Assembly (NCBI GenBank): GCA_902477645.1
Contig: CABSIA010000028.1
Coordinates: 1-24,575 of the forward strand
From: an uncultured Prevotella sp.
GTDB lineage: Bacteria > Bacteroidota > Bacteroidia > Bacteroidales > Bacteroidaceae
Direction of reading: 5' to 3'
DNA: 24,575 nucleotides
The translations under genes and the position numbers were made by a program. Below the pieces are notes generated by a model that saw only the letters and a list, made by a program, of their open reading frames with translations, did not search any database and had not been told where the DNA came from. This document shows, piece after piece, positions 6,182 to 15,583 of the stretch. The stretch's first letter is position 1. Every line of letters starts with the position of its first letter.

Positions 6182-7369
6182 ATGACATACAAGAAACTGA
6201 TTATCTTGTCACTATGTCTTTTGTTGCATTGGGAAGCAAATGCACAATTATTAGACACAGGCCACAAAGTAGATACATTGTCGTTTAGAGACAGAATATC
6301 TATCAGAACCAACGGCATTGACTGGCTGTGCCTGACTCCTAACATCGGCATAGAATACGACATTCAGAAACATAACTGGGGACATTGGGCAATAACTCTT
6401 GACGTAAGAGGAAACTGGGAAACCAACACGTCTTTCAAGTCAGGTACCGTTTACAACATTTCCGGTGCGCGTTTAGGACTCAAATACTATTACCGTTTCA
6501 GAAAAACAGGAACATTATACAAGAACTATGGGCAAGAAGACGGTAAAAATAATGAGAAAGCCTTGTTCAGAGGGCAATATCCGCAAATTCAAGACGGTTT
6601 TCTTGACAGATTATTCACATGCCGCTCTGACTCGCCACGCCACGCCGAGATAGCATTCTACAGAGGCGGATATGTATCTTACAACAATTTTTCGATAAAA
6701 CTGGGACACGAGGGCAAGCAGGGCAGCGCAATAACCGCCGGCCTGACCTGGGGTTTCGTAAAACCTCTGTATGGTTTTGCAAATGGCAACAGCCTCGACT
6801 TCGAGGCCGGAATATCCGCAGGTCTCACATACGCCAAATATACCACCTATACCTTAGACCGGGAAAGCAACTGCTATACACCCCAGGAGTTTAACAACTG
6901 GGCACTGAGACTCGTGCCCGTTATCAGCGACCTCAGGCTCGGCTTCGTATACAGAATAGGAAAATATCCGTTAAACAAAAAATACAGATGGAGATACGAC
7001 TGCGATTTGGAATATCAGAGCAAATATGACGATATGCTAAATATACGCAAGAACCGCCTGGACAGCCTGTCAAGATCTATGGGCAACAAGAAGATTATAC
7101 ATGAAGAGTTCATGAGAGTGTTCAACGAAGAGGCTGCAAAGATTAAAACTTCGCACGCTACAGAGAAAGCTGACGCAAAGAAAGCGGCAGAGGCAGCTCA
7201 AGAGAAAAAAAGAAAGGACAAAAAGGAGGCAAAGAAGCAGAAGAAAGTGAAGCCGGAATCCGTTAAGAGCGAATCTGTTGAGAGCGAATCTGTTGAGGGC
7301 GAATCTGTTAAGAGCGAATCCGTTGAGAGCGAAAAGAACGACAACAAACAGCAGGAGGAGCAAATATGA
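6182..7369 (+). CDS. DUF3575-type outer-membrane barrel protein with charged repeat tail, 395 aa
   Basis: The signal peptide ends at 'ANAQ' (cleavage near 21/22). The mature start carries the DUF3575 signature R42-x-N44-x-[ID]-x4-T52-P-N-I-G-x-E58, also present in the second DUF3575 gene of this operon (12353). Alternating beta strands run to about residue 270, consistent with a small outer-membrane barrel. The C-terminal ~95 residues are quite different: an Ala/Lys/Glu-rich, probably helical and basic stretch, then five E-S-V-[KE]-[SG] repeats (15-bp units at 7256-7330). DUF3575 proteins commonly accompany type V pilus genes in Bacteroidales; their exact role is not known. First gene of the operon; its stop overlaps the next start by 4 nt (ATGA), indicating translational coupling. 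The tail is an unusual addition and may face the periplasm. Confidence 0.75.
   Translation: MTYKKLIILSLCLLLHWEANAQLLDTGHKVDTLSFRDRISIRTNGIDWLCLTPNIGIEYDIQKHNWGHWAITLDVRGNWETNTSFKSGTVYNISGARLGLKYYYRFRKTGTLYKNYGQEDGKNNEKALFRGQYPQIQDGFLDRLFTCRSDSPRHAEIAFYRGGYVSYNNFSIKLGHEGKQGSAITAGLTWGFVKPLYGFANGNSLDFEAGISAGLTYAKYTTYTLDRESNCYTPQEFNNWALRLVPVISDLRLGFVYRIGKYPLNKKYRWRYDCDLEYQSKYDDMLNIRKNRLDSLSRSMGNKKIIHEEFMRVFNEEAAKIKTSHATEKADAKKAAEAAQEKKRKDKKEAKKQKKVKPESVKSESVESESVEGESVKSESVESEKNDNKQQEEQI
7256..7330 (+). repeat. Five in-frame 15-bp tandem repeats in the DUF3575 tail
   Basis: Units begin at 7256, 7271, 7286, 7301 and 7316, all variants of gaatctgttgagagc encoding E-S-V-[KE]-[SG]. Because the unit is a multiple of three, slippage would change tail length without breaking the frame. 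Confidence 0.9.
7353..7360 (+). promoter_or_regulatory. Strong Shine-Dalgarno (GGAGGAG) before the Mfa2/FimB-like gene
   Basis: AGGAGGAG lies 5 nt before the ATG at 7366, inside the last codons of the upstream gene. Such a strong site is unusual for Bacteroidetes, whose other starts in this operon lack one. Together with the 4-nt overlap it suggests efficient coupled translation of the anchor protein. Confidence 0.6.
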
Positions 7370-8547
7370 AAAATATATTGGTTTTTTGCATATCCGTCAT
7401 AACTTTGCACTGTCTTGTCGGCTGCACTGATGTCGAGCTTTGCAACATTACTCAACATCCGCATGCAGCACCCGTCAGCTTCAGTTTCAACTGGGGAGGC
7501 AAGAAAGACATTCCCGACTCTATGTATGTCATAGCCAACAGAGTTATAAACACAAGAAAATACTCCATGGTTGTCAGTTCAAAGACCAATGGGGGACACT
7601 TTGTCTACAATCCAGACTATGCTGAGGCTGATAGTGTTGAAAACAGAGGCAATTTTGCATTGCATACAGGCTACTACAGGCTTTTAGCTTTCCCCCACTC
7701 CAACACAGATTTGGTTTACATAAATGTTGACTCCTTTATGAAAGACAAGAAAGCAGAAACCAAGCTCTCTGACTTGTCAATAGAATACAAAACATATAAA
7801 AAAGGAGACCAGGCTCTGAAATGCAACCTGCCCAAATGGGATGACTACAACCCATACGCCGACTTTATACCATCGGGCATAAAGCCTGTGGTCTATGACT
7901 CAATTCCCAATGTGGACATTGACGATATTAGAAGCCACACCATCATATTCGCACCAAGAAACTTAACGCAGAACATAGAAATAAACTTTAATATCAACAA
8001 GGATATCTCAAAACATGGATTTGTGATAGATTCGGTAACTGCCGAGATATCGGGAATACCAAGAGCAATAAATCTGGCCAACGCCTATATAGACATAACA
8101 CGCACTGCGAAAATGATGTTCAAGATGGACTTGGTTGACGGCACAGGAAGAACCATCACCGACAAAAGCGACAACAAATCTTTATGCGCACATGCAAACT
8201 TAGACCTGACCAGCATTGTTAGAAGTGCCTCACCTTCGGAGAAAACCGGGCCTGGAATAATGCAGGTAATTCTGCATGCACGTGCCGTTGTCAACAGCGG
8301 GAAGCCTGACGAGAAAATCATAAAAAAGAATTTTCAGGGAAAGATAAACCTGTACAACACCTTGAGCACCGCAAATCTGATAGAAATCGTCAACAACGGA
8401 AAGAATGCCAGACGACGTATAGACAACGCCGTGCTGAACGTAGTCACCAATCTGGTGATTGACGGTGACAGAATTGTAGACACAGCAACAAACGACGATG
8501 GTATTGACCGTTGGGTTAACTGCGAGAGCATTATTGTAGACATCTAA
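7366..8547 (+). CDS. Mfa2/FimB-like (DUF5119-type) fimbrial anchor lipoprotein, 393 aa
   Basis: The lipobox 'LVGC' gives lipid Cys20. Next comes 'ELC' (24-26) and 'SFNWGG', then strand-rich sequence with 'YRLLAFPHSNTDLVYIN', a layout typical of the Bacteroidales FimB/Mfa2/DUF5119 lipoproteins that anchor and cap type V pili. Unlike the five fimbrillin-like proteins in the window, it has no T-R site soon after the lipid Cys, which fits a subunit that stays lipid-anchored. The residues after the Cys (T-D-V-E) are a weaker surface-export signal than S-D-D-D. It overlaps the preceding DUF3575 gene by 4 nt and precedes three pilin genes. An alternative is a minor pilin. The family assignment is from overall pattern and context. 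Confidence 0.6.
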   Translation: MKNILVFCISVITLHCLVGCTDVELCNITQHPHAAPVSFSFNWGGKKDIPDSMYVIANRVINTRKYSMVVSSKTNGGHFVYNPDYAEADSVENRGNFALHTGYYRLLAFPHSNTDLVYINVDSFMKDKKAETKLSDLSIEYKTYKKGDQALKCNLPKWDDYNPYADFIPSGIKPVVYDSIPNVDIDDIRSHTIIFAPRNLTQNIEINFNINKDISKHGFVIDSVTAEISGIPRAINLANAYIDITRTAKMMFKMDLVDGTGRTITDKSDNKSLCAHANLDLTSIVRSASPSEKTGPGIMQVILHARAVVNSGKPDEKIIKKNFQGKINLYNTLSTANLIEIVNNGKNARRRIDNAVLNVVTNLVIDGDRIVDTATNDDGIDRWVNCESIIVDI

Positions 8548-8586
8548 ACAGTAAAAATAACGAATATTAAAAATCAGCATATAAAA

Positions 8587-9942
8587 ATGAAGTTGACAAG
8601 TGCAATAAAAACAACTTTCCTCGCAACAGCCATTACTGCTACGCTGGCGGCTTGCAGTATAACAGATTCCAGTTTGGACTCTGAGAATCCTGGCGGCGAC
8701 ATCAGCAACAACGAGACTTATAACAAAACCCCGTTGTTGGTATTTTTAGGCGAGACGGATTTTTTCTCTATAACAGCGACAAGAGGCATGGGGCCGTTTG
8801 AGAACAAGGAGGACGTAAAGAAGAAAAATGCCAAAATATGCGTTTACGCTTTCAGAAACAGCACGCACGAGCCACTGACGGATCCGGCAGATTTGCGGAA
8901 AACACGATACGCAAACGGTAAGGCTCACGACGAGTACAACGAAAGCTGCCTTCTCGACGGCTATGACTACAACTCAGGCATGGTTATGAAACTGAATGAG
9001 AATGACGGACAGCTGAGACAGCCGGAACAGGATAGCGAAAAACTATACTACAGCAACACATACCAGAATGTAGGCTATAACTTCTTCGCATACTACACCG
9101 ACGACTGCAAACTGACTTGCAACCGCAGCCAAAGCCAAGACAAAATAACCTACGAGTTTGACGTTGACGGCACACAGGACATACTCTTCGGCGCAGCACC
9201 GGCACTGACAATGAACGAGCTAAACACCACCTACAAGGATTTAACATTGTCGGCTGAGGAGAAATCCATCATTGTCGATGCCAACGGATATAGCACATTT
9301 GCCGCCCACAGAGACGTGCATCCGCATATAAATCTGAGCCACGCCATGGCAAGATTTGTGTTCCAGGCATATCCTGGCGACGAGACGGCAAAAGACATAA
9401 AGATAACAGGAATCAAAATGCTGGCCAACAAAAGGTGCACCTTGACAGTTGCGGGCCAGACAACAGACGTTATAGGCGCAAAATTTGCCGAAAACAACAA
9501 AGACTGGATGGTGCTCAGAGATAAAGACGAGAACGGGCTGTATCTGAACGATGGCTTAAAAACGCCTGTGACGGTGAATTTCGAAGATGACATGAAAGGC
9601 ACAGACATATATGACAGAGATTATAAAATAGTAGGCAGCAGTATGATGCTCGCACCAGACTCTACGTATAAGATGGTCATAGAATATAGCCAGCTCTTAA
9701 ACGGGGAAAGATGGAAGGACATGAGCGCCGAATACACCATAACAGCCCCAAAGAATGACGAATACAACTATGACAAGGAGACTGGAAGCTACATTTTCAA
9801 GCCCAGCTACGAATACACCGTAAAGATTGCTGTGTTCGGATTGTCAGAGATTCAGGTTACGGCAAATATAGAAAACTGGATAGGTTCTAATGACCCTATC
9901 ATTATAAATCCAGACAACGCAGACAAAGAGAACATAAATTAA
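8587..9942 (+). CDS. Fimbrillin-family lipoprotein 1, 451 aa
   Basis: The lipobox 'TLAAC' gives lipid Cys23. Arg66 in 'ITATRGMG' is placed like the Arg at which type V pilin precursors are cleaved before polymerisation. Fimbrillin/Mfa-like core features follow: 'DVDGTQDILFG', the helix-strand motif 'HINLSHAMARFVFQAY', and a C-terminal 'KIAVFGLSEIQVTANIENW' strand pair shared with the next two gene products. It is the longest of the three tandem pilins, and its post-Cys sequence (S-I-T-D) differs from the S-S-D of the other two, so it may be the minor or adaptor subunit. It is 39 nt after the anchor gene, in the same operon. Confidence 0.8.
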   Translation: MKLTSAIKTTFLATAITATLAACSITDSSLDSENPGGDISNNETYNKTPLLVFLGETDFFSITATRGMGPFENKEDVKKKNAKICVYAFRNSTHEPLTDPADLRKTRYANGKAHDEYNESCLLDGYDYNSGMVMKLNENDGQLRQPEQDSEKLYYSNTYQNVGYNFFAYYTDDCKLTCNRSQSQDKITYEFDVDGTQDILFGAAPALTMNELNTTYKDLTLSAEEKSIIVDANGYSTFAAHRDVHPHINLSHAMARFVFQAYPGDETAKDIKITGIKMLANKRCTLTVAGQTTDVIGAKFAENNKDWMVLRDKDENGLYLNDGLKTPVTVNFEDDMKGTDIYDRDYKIVGSSMMLAPDSTYKMVIEYSQLLNGERWKDMSAEYTITAPKNDEYNYDKETGSYIFKPSYEYTVKIAVFGLSEIQVTANIENWIGSNDPIIINPDNADKENIN

Positions 9943-9976
9943 ATAAATAAAAAGCATATAATTAAAATTATTGATT

Positions 9977-11137
9977 ATGAAAAAAATCATGTTATTTGGT
10001 GCCATGGCATTAGTCGGCATCATGTCAAGCTGCTCATCTGATGAGGTTGTGACATCACCTGACAATGGTGAAAACGGCCTTCAGGAAATCAAGCTTGGTT
10101 TCGGTATCGAAACAACAGCAACCACCAGGGGTACAGGTACCGTAGGCGGTTTTGAAGGCTCTAACGAGTGGAACGGTCAGAAATTCAACGTTTTCATGTT
10201 GGATAAAGGAACCGTTAGAACTACGCATTTTTATAAAGAAGGAGCAAACTTTGATAACGCAGTGTTCATTGCAGAGCAGGAAAAAGTAAGGCCAGAGGAC
10301 GGACGTAAAAGATATTATCCTGCACAGGGCATATTCGACTTCTGGGGCTACCGCTTAGACGGTTGTAATACAGGAGAGACTAAGGCTGATGCCGACTCAA
10401 CAATGCTGATGATACCTTTCAAGATGGACGGCTCACAGGATATTTTAGTGGGCAAGGCCACACCATCTCCGGAAGAGATAAACAGCTGTCCCCAGCCAGA
10501 GCGTATCTATTCGGCATATGCGGCCCGCAGAGATATCCAACCATGCATCAAATTCGAACACCTTCTCTCAAGACTGGAATTCTCAGTAATGCCTGCCACA
10601 ACCGCCGACATAAAAAATTTACAAGGACTCAGCGTGACAGGTATTGAAGTTGTATCAAAGAGCACTGGTAAACTTATCGTAGCCTATACAGGCAATGTAA
10701 CAGACAGAATTGTTTTCGACGATACAGAGGAGCGACTGGCTCTGAAACAGCGTGCGGCAGATGGCGATACAAATAAAGATCTTATCCCACTTAAGCCAGT
10801 AACCCCATTATGGTACACAGAAGTCAATGCGCCTATCGAGACTCCTGTCGGCGATGCACTCCTTGTCGCCCCTGCCGATTCCTACAAGATTATTGTCCAC
10901 CTCTCACAACTCAAAAATGACAGCTATGATGAGAATAATACTAATATGAATCCCAGGGAATTTTCCTACGAGGATAATCTCTCTACTTCTGGCGGATTCA
11001 AGGCTGGCTATTCATACAAAGTTAATATCTCCGTTTACGGCCTTTGCGAAATTGAGCTCGCAACGACTCTCAAGGCATGGGAAAATGGCGGAAACATTCC
11101 TCTGAACCCTGAGGAAAACGGAACTATAACAAAATAA
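9977..11137 (+). CDS. Fimbrillin-family lipoprotein 2, 386 aa
   Basis: The chosen start is the ATG at 9977 (MKKIMLFG); a TTG two codons upstream also opens the frame but is less likely. The lipobox gives lipid Cys19, followed by S-S-D-E. Arg51 in 'TTATTRGTG' is the candidate processing site. Core motifs are 'DGSQDILVG', 'KFEHLLSRLEFSV' and the C-terminal 'VYGLCEIELATTLKAW', homologous to the neighbouring pilins. In type V pili the lipid directs the subunit to the outer membrane; after Arg cleavage a donor strand from the next subunit completes the fold. Candidate major stalk or accessory pilin; sequence does not tell which. Confidence 0.85.
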   Translation: MKKIMLFGAMALVGIMSSCSSDEVVTSPDNGENGLQEIKLGFGIETTATTRGTGTVGGFEGSNEWNGQKFNVFMLDKGTVRTTHFYKEGANFDNAVFIAEQEKVRPEDGRKRYYPAQGIFDFWGYRLDGCNTGETKADADSTMLMIPFKMDGSQDILVGKATPSPEEINSCPQPERIYSAYAARRDIQPCIKFEHLLSRLEFSVMPATTADIKNLQGLSVTGIEVVSKSTGKLIVAYTGNVTDRIVFDDTEERLALKQRAADGDTNKDLIPLKPVTPLWYTEVNAPIETPVGDALLVAPADSYKIIVHLSQLKNDSYDENNTNMNPREFSYEDNLSTSGGFKAGYSYKVNISVYGLCEIELATTLKAWENGGNIPLNPEENGTITK

Positions 11138-11172
11138 ACACCATAAATTGAATAAAAAAACAACACATTATT

Positions 11173-12309
11173 ATGACAAACAAAGTATTAGCATCAATAA
11201 GCCTCGCAGGTCTTGCTATGCTCGCATCGTGCTCATCAGACAACGATTTGGCAACACCTACCATCTCTGACATCAACAATACAATAACAAACAGCAATGT
11301 CGAGATAAGATTGTCATCAGGCAATGCCGGAACAAGGGCAAGCATTGAGTCTGACGAGAACGGAGTATTTGCCCAGAACGGACTTGGCATCTACTGTCTG
11401 GCAAAGGGTAATCTGTCGACAAACTCATACGACCTCCCTATTGTTTGGGACACCAACAACGAAGCCAGCCGCTACTCTATCTGGATGGACAATGTCAAGA
11501 CAAATGCCGTTAAAAGCCAGGACGGACAATCAACCATCCTCAACTGGGCCGACAATGCTGTACGCTGGTATCCTACCGGCAACTGGCATGCCTACACATT
11601 CTACGGCTACTATCCACACACCACAGATGTAATTACAAACGGCACACAGGTGATAGCAAACCTCAATATCGACGGAACACAGGACGTTATCTGGGGTAAG
11701 ACCACAAACGACGATGTTGACGCATATAGCGCACACTACTTCCGCCAGTTAGAGCATTCTACAGAAATTCCGTCATTGGCATTCTCGCATAAACTTATGA
11801 GACTGACTTTCTCATGCAAGCCAGGTAAAGATGTCCATGGCAGCATTGAGCCTGCAAAGAAAATGGGCGTAAAGTCAATCGTCATAATGGGAGTTCCCAC
11901 ACGCGGCAGCCTTATCATTGCCGACAAAGACAATGCCCAGAACGAAGGCGTGCTGACATTTGACCAGAACTCAAAGAGCGATTTGGCCCTACGCGACAAC
12001 AACGACAAGCCGATGACCACAACTTACTGGGTAATGGACGACGAGAGAGAGATTGGCCAGGGAATACTTGTACCAGTTCCAGAGTCAGCAGACATGCACT
12101 ACTACATATTGGTAACTATGGTTGACAAGGACGGCAACACCTTCGTTCCAGAACATCCTGCCATGCTTGACAACGGAGCGACACCATTTGTCGCAGGCAA
12201 GTCATACAACGTGTCGCTGACCATACACGGCCCAAGAGAGATTGACCTCAACGCAACACTTAACAAATGGATCGAGGATGACGAGACCATAGACGGCATT
12301 ATTCTGTAA
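11173..12309 (+). CDS. Fimbrillin-family lipoprotein 3, 378 aa
   Basis: The lipobox 'MLASC' gives lipid Cys20, followed by S-S-D-N. Arg55 in 'NAGTRASIE' is the putative processing Arg. The fimbrillin core shows 'NIDGTQDVIWG', 'AFSHKLMRLTFSC' and the C-terminal 'IHGPREIDLNATLNKWIED'. It starts 35 nt after the previous gene, the same spacing as between fimbrillins 1 and 2, consistent with tandem duplication followed by divergence. The three proteins share motifs but little continuous identity, so they are probably distinct subunits and not redundant copies. Confidence 0.85.
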   Translation: MTNKVLASISLAGLAMLASCSSDNDLATPTISDINNTITNSNVEIRLSSGNAGTRASIESDENGVFAQNGLGIYCLAKGNLSTNSYDLPIVWDTNNEASRYSIWMDNVKTNAVKSQDGQSTILNWADNAVRWYPTGNWHAYTFYGYYPHTTDVITNGTQVIANLNIDGTQDVIWGKTTNDDVDAYSAHYFRQLEHSTEIPSLAFSHKLMRLTFSCKPGKDVHGSIEPAKKMGVKSIVIMGVPTRGSLIIADKDNAQNEGVLTFDQNSKSDLALRDNNDKPMTTTYWVMDDEREIGQGILVPVPESADMHYYILVTMVDKDGNTFVPEHPAMLDNGATPFVAGKSYNVSLTIHGPREIDLNATLNKWIEDDETIDGIIL

Positions 12310-12352
12310 CAGAAACCAAATATCACATAACAAACGCAGACAAAAGACAAGG

Positions 12353-12928
12353 ATGAAAAACCCGCTGTTTGCACAAAGGCATATAATCTTGGTACTACTC
12401 CTATTCGTAGGAGTAGCCAAGATGGATGCCCAAATGCTTTCTATACGCAACAATGTGCTGTACGACATAGCAATGACTCCAAACATAGGTCTGGAGATGG
12501 TAGTAGGCGAGAGAAAAACAATAGCTGCCAATATAATGGGTAACTACAAGCCATGGGGCAAAGATATCAAAATGATATTTGTGCAGCCAGAGTTCAGGTA
12601 TTATTTTTCTGGTCGCCCTATGTTCAAACACTTTATCGGCATAGGGGGCATAGCAGGCAATTACGACATTCACTGGAAAGGCAAGGTGTATAATGGCGTA
12701 GCCATAGGTGGCGGCATAACATTCGGTTATGTTTACAAGCTCAACAAACGGCTAAACCTTGACCTGCATGCAGGATTCGGCGCCATATTGTTCAAACAAA
12801 AAGAGTATTTCGAAGGCGATGACTACGACAACGACTATTCTACAAACGGCATTGCGCGCACAAATGCGACAGGATACTCACTTCTGCCAACAAACATAGG
12901 AATGTCGCTGACATATATACTAAAATAA
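12353..12928 (+). CDS. DUF3575 outer-membrane barrel protein, 191 aa
   Basis: The signal peptide ends near 'MDAQ' (26/27). The DUF3575 signature R32-N-N-x2-Y37-x4-T42-P-N-I-G-x-E48 follows immediately. The rest is short amphipathic strands with Gly/aromatic turns and a terminal 'IGMSLTYILK' strand, consistent with an eight-stranded barrel. This is the usual length for the family, in contrast to the 395-aa tailed paralogue that opens the operon. It lies between the pilins and the OmpA-like protein, 13 nt before the latter. Confidence 0.8.
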   Translation: MKNPLFAQRHIILVLLLFVGVAKMDAQMLSIRNNVLYDIAMTPNIGLEMVVGERKTIAANIMGNYKPWGKDIKMIFVQPEFRYYFSGRPMFKHFIGIGGIAGNYDIHWKGKVYNGVAIGGGITFGYVYKLNKRLNLDLHAGFGAILFKQKEYFEGDDYDNDYSTNGIARTNATGYSLLPTNIGMSLTYILK

Positions 12929-12941
12929 AGACAGACAAAAA

Positions 12942-15572
12942 ATGAGACACTTGCTGACAATTCTTTTACTTTACTTAACTTTCACCACACCATGCCACGC
13001 ACAAGACGAGGAGGTGTATGCCACCTGCAGGGCATACGCCATGGAAGGTATGGAACCCGTCAAAGGCACCACCACGAAAAAGGACGAGAAACCTAAAAAA
13101 AAGAAGAGTATCAGAGCCTGGTTCACATGTGTTCCTGTTGACATGGCAATCAGGTATAAGAAAGAATATGAGGCCATAAAATCATCAAACTCACTGATTG
13201 CCATTGACAACTTTAAGACAAAAAAAAGCCTCAGAGTCAATGACAGAGGTCTCTTCAAACAGAGAACAAGAGTCGGCATGGCTATAGTGTGTCTCACGGA
13301 GTTTGACGACCTCATTGTAAATCCGATAAAGGCCGGACAGACTGACTATGAGGCGATAAGCATTATAAACTCTGCCGGCGGAGAAGTTGAGGTGAGGGCA
13401 AAGAATAAAGTTAAAGGGCGTGTTGTCACCACCGACACCGGCGACGGCACCGAGACATTCCAGCTCTCATTGCCGCTTCATAAAGATTATTTCAAAGACA
13501 ACAGCCGGCTCATACTACAGTGTAATGCCGTGAACTGCATTAACGAGGATACCGAAGACTATTGCGAGCCAATAGTATATGAGGGCAACGAATACCACGT
13601 TCTGCAAGACCGCAGAAAAGATTACGACTTCCTGCACAAAGACTCACTTGGCAGAGCTTATCAGGCTTCGTTCGAGGAACTTGACTCAACAGAAGACGGA
13701 CAAATTCTCATAAACGCCACCATTATTTATCCTAAACCTGATATCAACCAGGACTACCGCGGCGACTGGAACTACTCGATAGAAGACTATCATAAGCCGC
13801 TGACAAAAGGAGTTTACGGCGGCAGCTGTCTTAAGCTGCGTCCGTTTAAATTCCTAAACTTTGACGCGGCCATACCTGACATGGAGCTTACAAGCGAGTT
13901 TCAGGAAACGGCCGAGATCAACACACATGACGTGAAACAGGATCTCAACTTGCAGTTCATCACAGGAGAGGCGATATTGACGAAGGACTCTCTGAACTAC
14001 GTAAAGCGCGATGAGCTGATTAAGGAACTACAGTCGTATGGCGACCGTCTCATGTCGCCGAAAGTTATCGGCGGAGCCTCACCCGACGGATCATTAGCGA
14101 AGAACATTCAGCTTGCACGTGACAGGGCAATGGTGGCAAAGAAAATGATAGAACGCTATCTCCCACGCCACCAGCATCTCAGCATCGACCATAAGGTGTA
14201 CACATGGAGCGACGTAGCCGACTCTCTTGACGAAAAGGGAATGAGAGCAAAGGCGCAGGAAATAAGAGACATAATAGAGAAGACCGGCAGAGGCAACGAC
14301 TTAGCATTGTCACGGGCCATACAGAAACTTCCCTATTATGCCTCAGACACCATACAGACAATATTGAACGGCCAACGCAAGATGCAGTGTACCTACAGTT
14401 TCGTAATAGAGAGGATATTGTCATCGGAAGAGGTGGTTGACGAGTTCTACAAATACAAAGACGACTATCTGAAAGGCCGAAAGCATTTCTCAAGCGGCGA
14501 CTTCTTCAATCTCTATGCCAACATAGCAGACAGCACTGACATGGACAGCATTACGGTGCTGGCATACAAGGAGCTGAAGAAAAATCCAGACTGGTTCGCA
14601 GACCTTCTGTCGCCGTATACTCTGAATAAGATGCAGAGACTCAACCAGAGACTCGGCATGGCTGACACGATGATGCTCAAGCCTTATCTGAGACTCGACC
14701 CTAACGACAGCATAGGTATTGAGGTAAGAAAAGACTTCGACGGCATATCAATAAAGCTGAACCGCCGCGACTTGATGCTGACACAGGCTATGTCGTATTA
14801 TCAGCTGCAAAAATTCAGCGACGCAATATCTATATTTGAATGGCTGAAGTCGGAAGGCAAGGCTGTGCCGGGAATGGAAAAACTTGAGAACTTCATGAAC
14901 ATAAGAAGTCTCTATGGCAAACCTTCGCTGACTGATGAGCAGAAAAAGAAACTTGATGACGCTAAAAATTACGTGCTCGGGCTAAGCGACGAGAACAAAG
15001 CCATCTTATATACCGAGATACCAGAATGGTCAACGCCACAAACGGCAGAAGACTATGTTGACATGCTCGACGACAGCAACCCCAAGAAATGGTATCTGAA
15101 AGGAATATTGTGGTCGAGAAAAGCTGACGAGGCACAACCTGACCTGCAAGAATATGCAGCAGCAGACACTACATCCACCGACTCTACCGCAACAGAAATA
15201 CAGGAGGCTGAATTTGACGACTTCGACGAAAGAAGCCGGGTCAGACACTATCTGGCATATTTCCACCACTGCTTCAAGATGCAGCCTAACTATCTGAGGC
15301 TATATTACAGTGACGGCCAGATTGATGACGAGACACGCAAAAAATATAAATATCTGCGCAAGGATGTACCAGAATACGAACGCCTGTTCACACTGCTGCA
15401 AAGACGTGATGCCAAGAGACGTGAGGAACTTATAAACGCTCTGAACATGGACAACGAGGAATCAGAACATCAGGAAGAGACAACATCAGGAGATAATCAG
15501 ACCCAACAGACTATACAGTCTGCACAAACAGACCAACAGGAACCACAGCAAAACGACACAGAACAGCAATAA
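12942..15572 (+). CDS. Large envelope protein with a variant OmpA-like domain, 876 aa
   Basis: Signal peptide to about residue 21 ('CHAQ'), so non-lipidated and periplasmic or outer-membrane associated. Residues about 45-60 are Lys-rich. A strand-rich N-terminal region follows to about 330. Residues about 340-420 are OmpA-like: 'GGASPDG' (377-383), N388, then 'LARDRA' (391-396) matches the N-x2-L-x3-R-A helix of peptidoglycan-binding OmpA domains. The Asp that normally precedes (G-H-T-D) is replaced by Ser-Pro, so classic diaminopimelate binding is doubtful. Residues 500-840 are mostly helical and TPR-like ('LTQAMSYYQLQKFSDAISIF'). The tail is acidic and Gln-rich. OmpA-like proteins are common partners of Bacteroidales pilus genes, so an inner-face linker or assembly role is plausible. 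It is followed 11 nt later by the triple-repeat barrel gene. Confidence 0.65.
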   Translation: MRHLLTILLLYLTFTTPCHAQDEEVYATCRAYAMEGMEPVKGTTTKKDEKPKKKKSIRAWFTCVPVDMAIRYKKEYEAIKSSNSLIAIDNFKTKKSLRVNDRGLFKQRTRVGMAIVCLTEFDDLIVNPIKAGQTDYEAISIINSAGGEVEVRAKNKVKGRVVTTDTGDGTETFQLSLPLHKDYFKDNSRLILQCNAVNCINEDTEDYCEPIVYEGNEYHVLQDRRKDYDFLHKDSLGRAYQASFEELDSTEDGQILINATIIYPKPDINQDYRGDWNYSIEDYHKPLTKGVYGGSCLKLRPFKFLNFDAAIPDMELTSEFQETAEINTHDVKQDLNLQFITGEAILTKDSLNYVKRDELIKELQSYGDRLMSPKVIGGASPDGSLAKNIQLARDRAMVAKKMIERYLPRHQHLSIDHKVYTWSDVADSLDEKGMRAKAQEIRDIIEKTGRGNDLALSRAIQKLPYYASDTIQTILNGQRKMQCTYSFVIERILSSEEVVDEFYKYKDDYLKGRKHFSSGDFFNLYANIADSTDMDSITVLAYKELKKNPDWFADLLSPYTLNKMQRLNQRLGMADTMMLKPYLRLDPNDSIGIEVRKDFDGISIKLNRRDLMLTQAMSYYQLQKFSDAISIFEWLKSEGKAVPGMEKLENFMNIRSLYGKPSLTDEQKKKLDDAKNYVLGLSDENKAILYTEIPEWSTPQTAEDYVDMLDDSNPKKWYLKGILWSRKADEAQPDLQEYAAADTTSTDSTATEIQEAEFDDFDERSRVRHYLAYFHHCFKMQPNYLRLYYSDGQIDDETRKKYKYLRKDVPEYERLFTLLQRRDAKRREELINALNMDNEESEHQEETTSGDNQTQQTIQSAQTDQQEPQQNDTEQQ

Positions 15573-15583
15573 CTGCTTGAAAT

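Noticed and set aside
9971..9976. TTG start of fimbrillin 2 at 9971
   Set aside because: The ATG at 9977 gives the standard MKK signal-peptide start.
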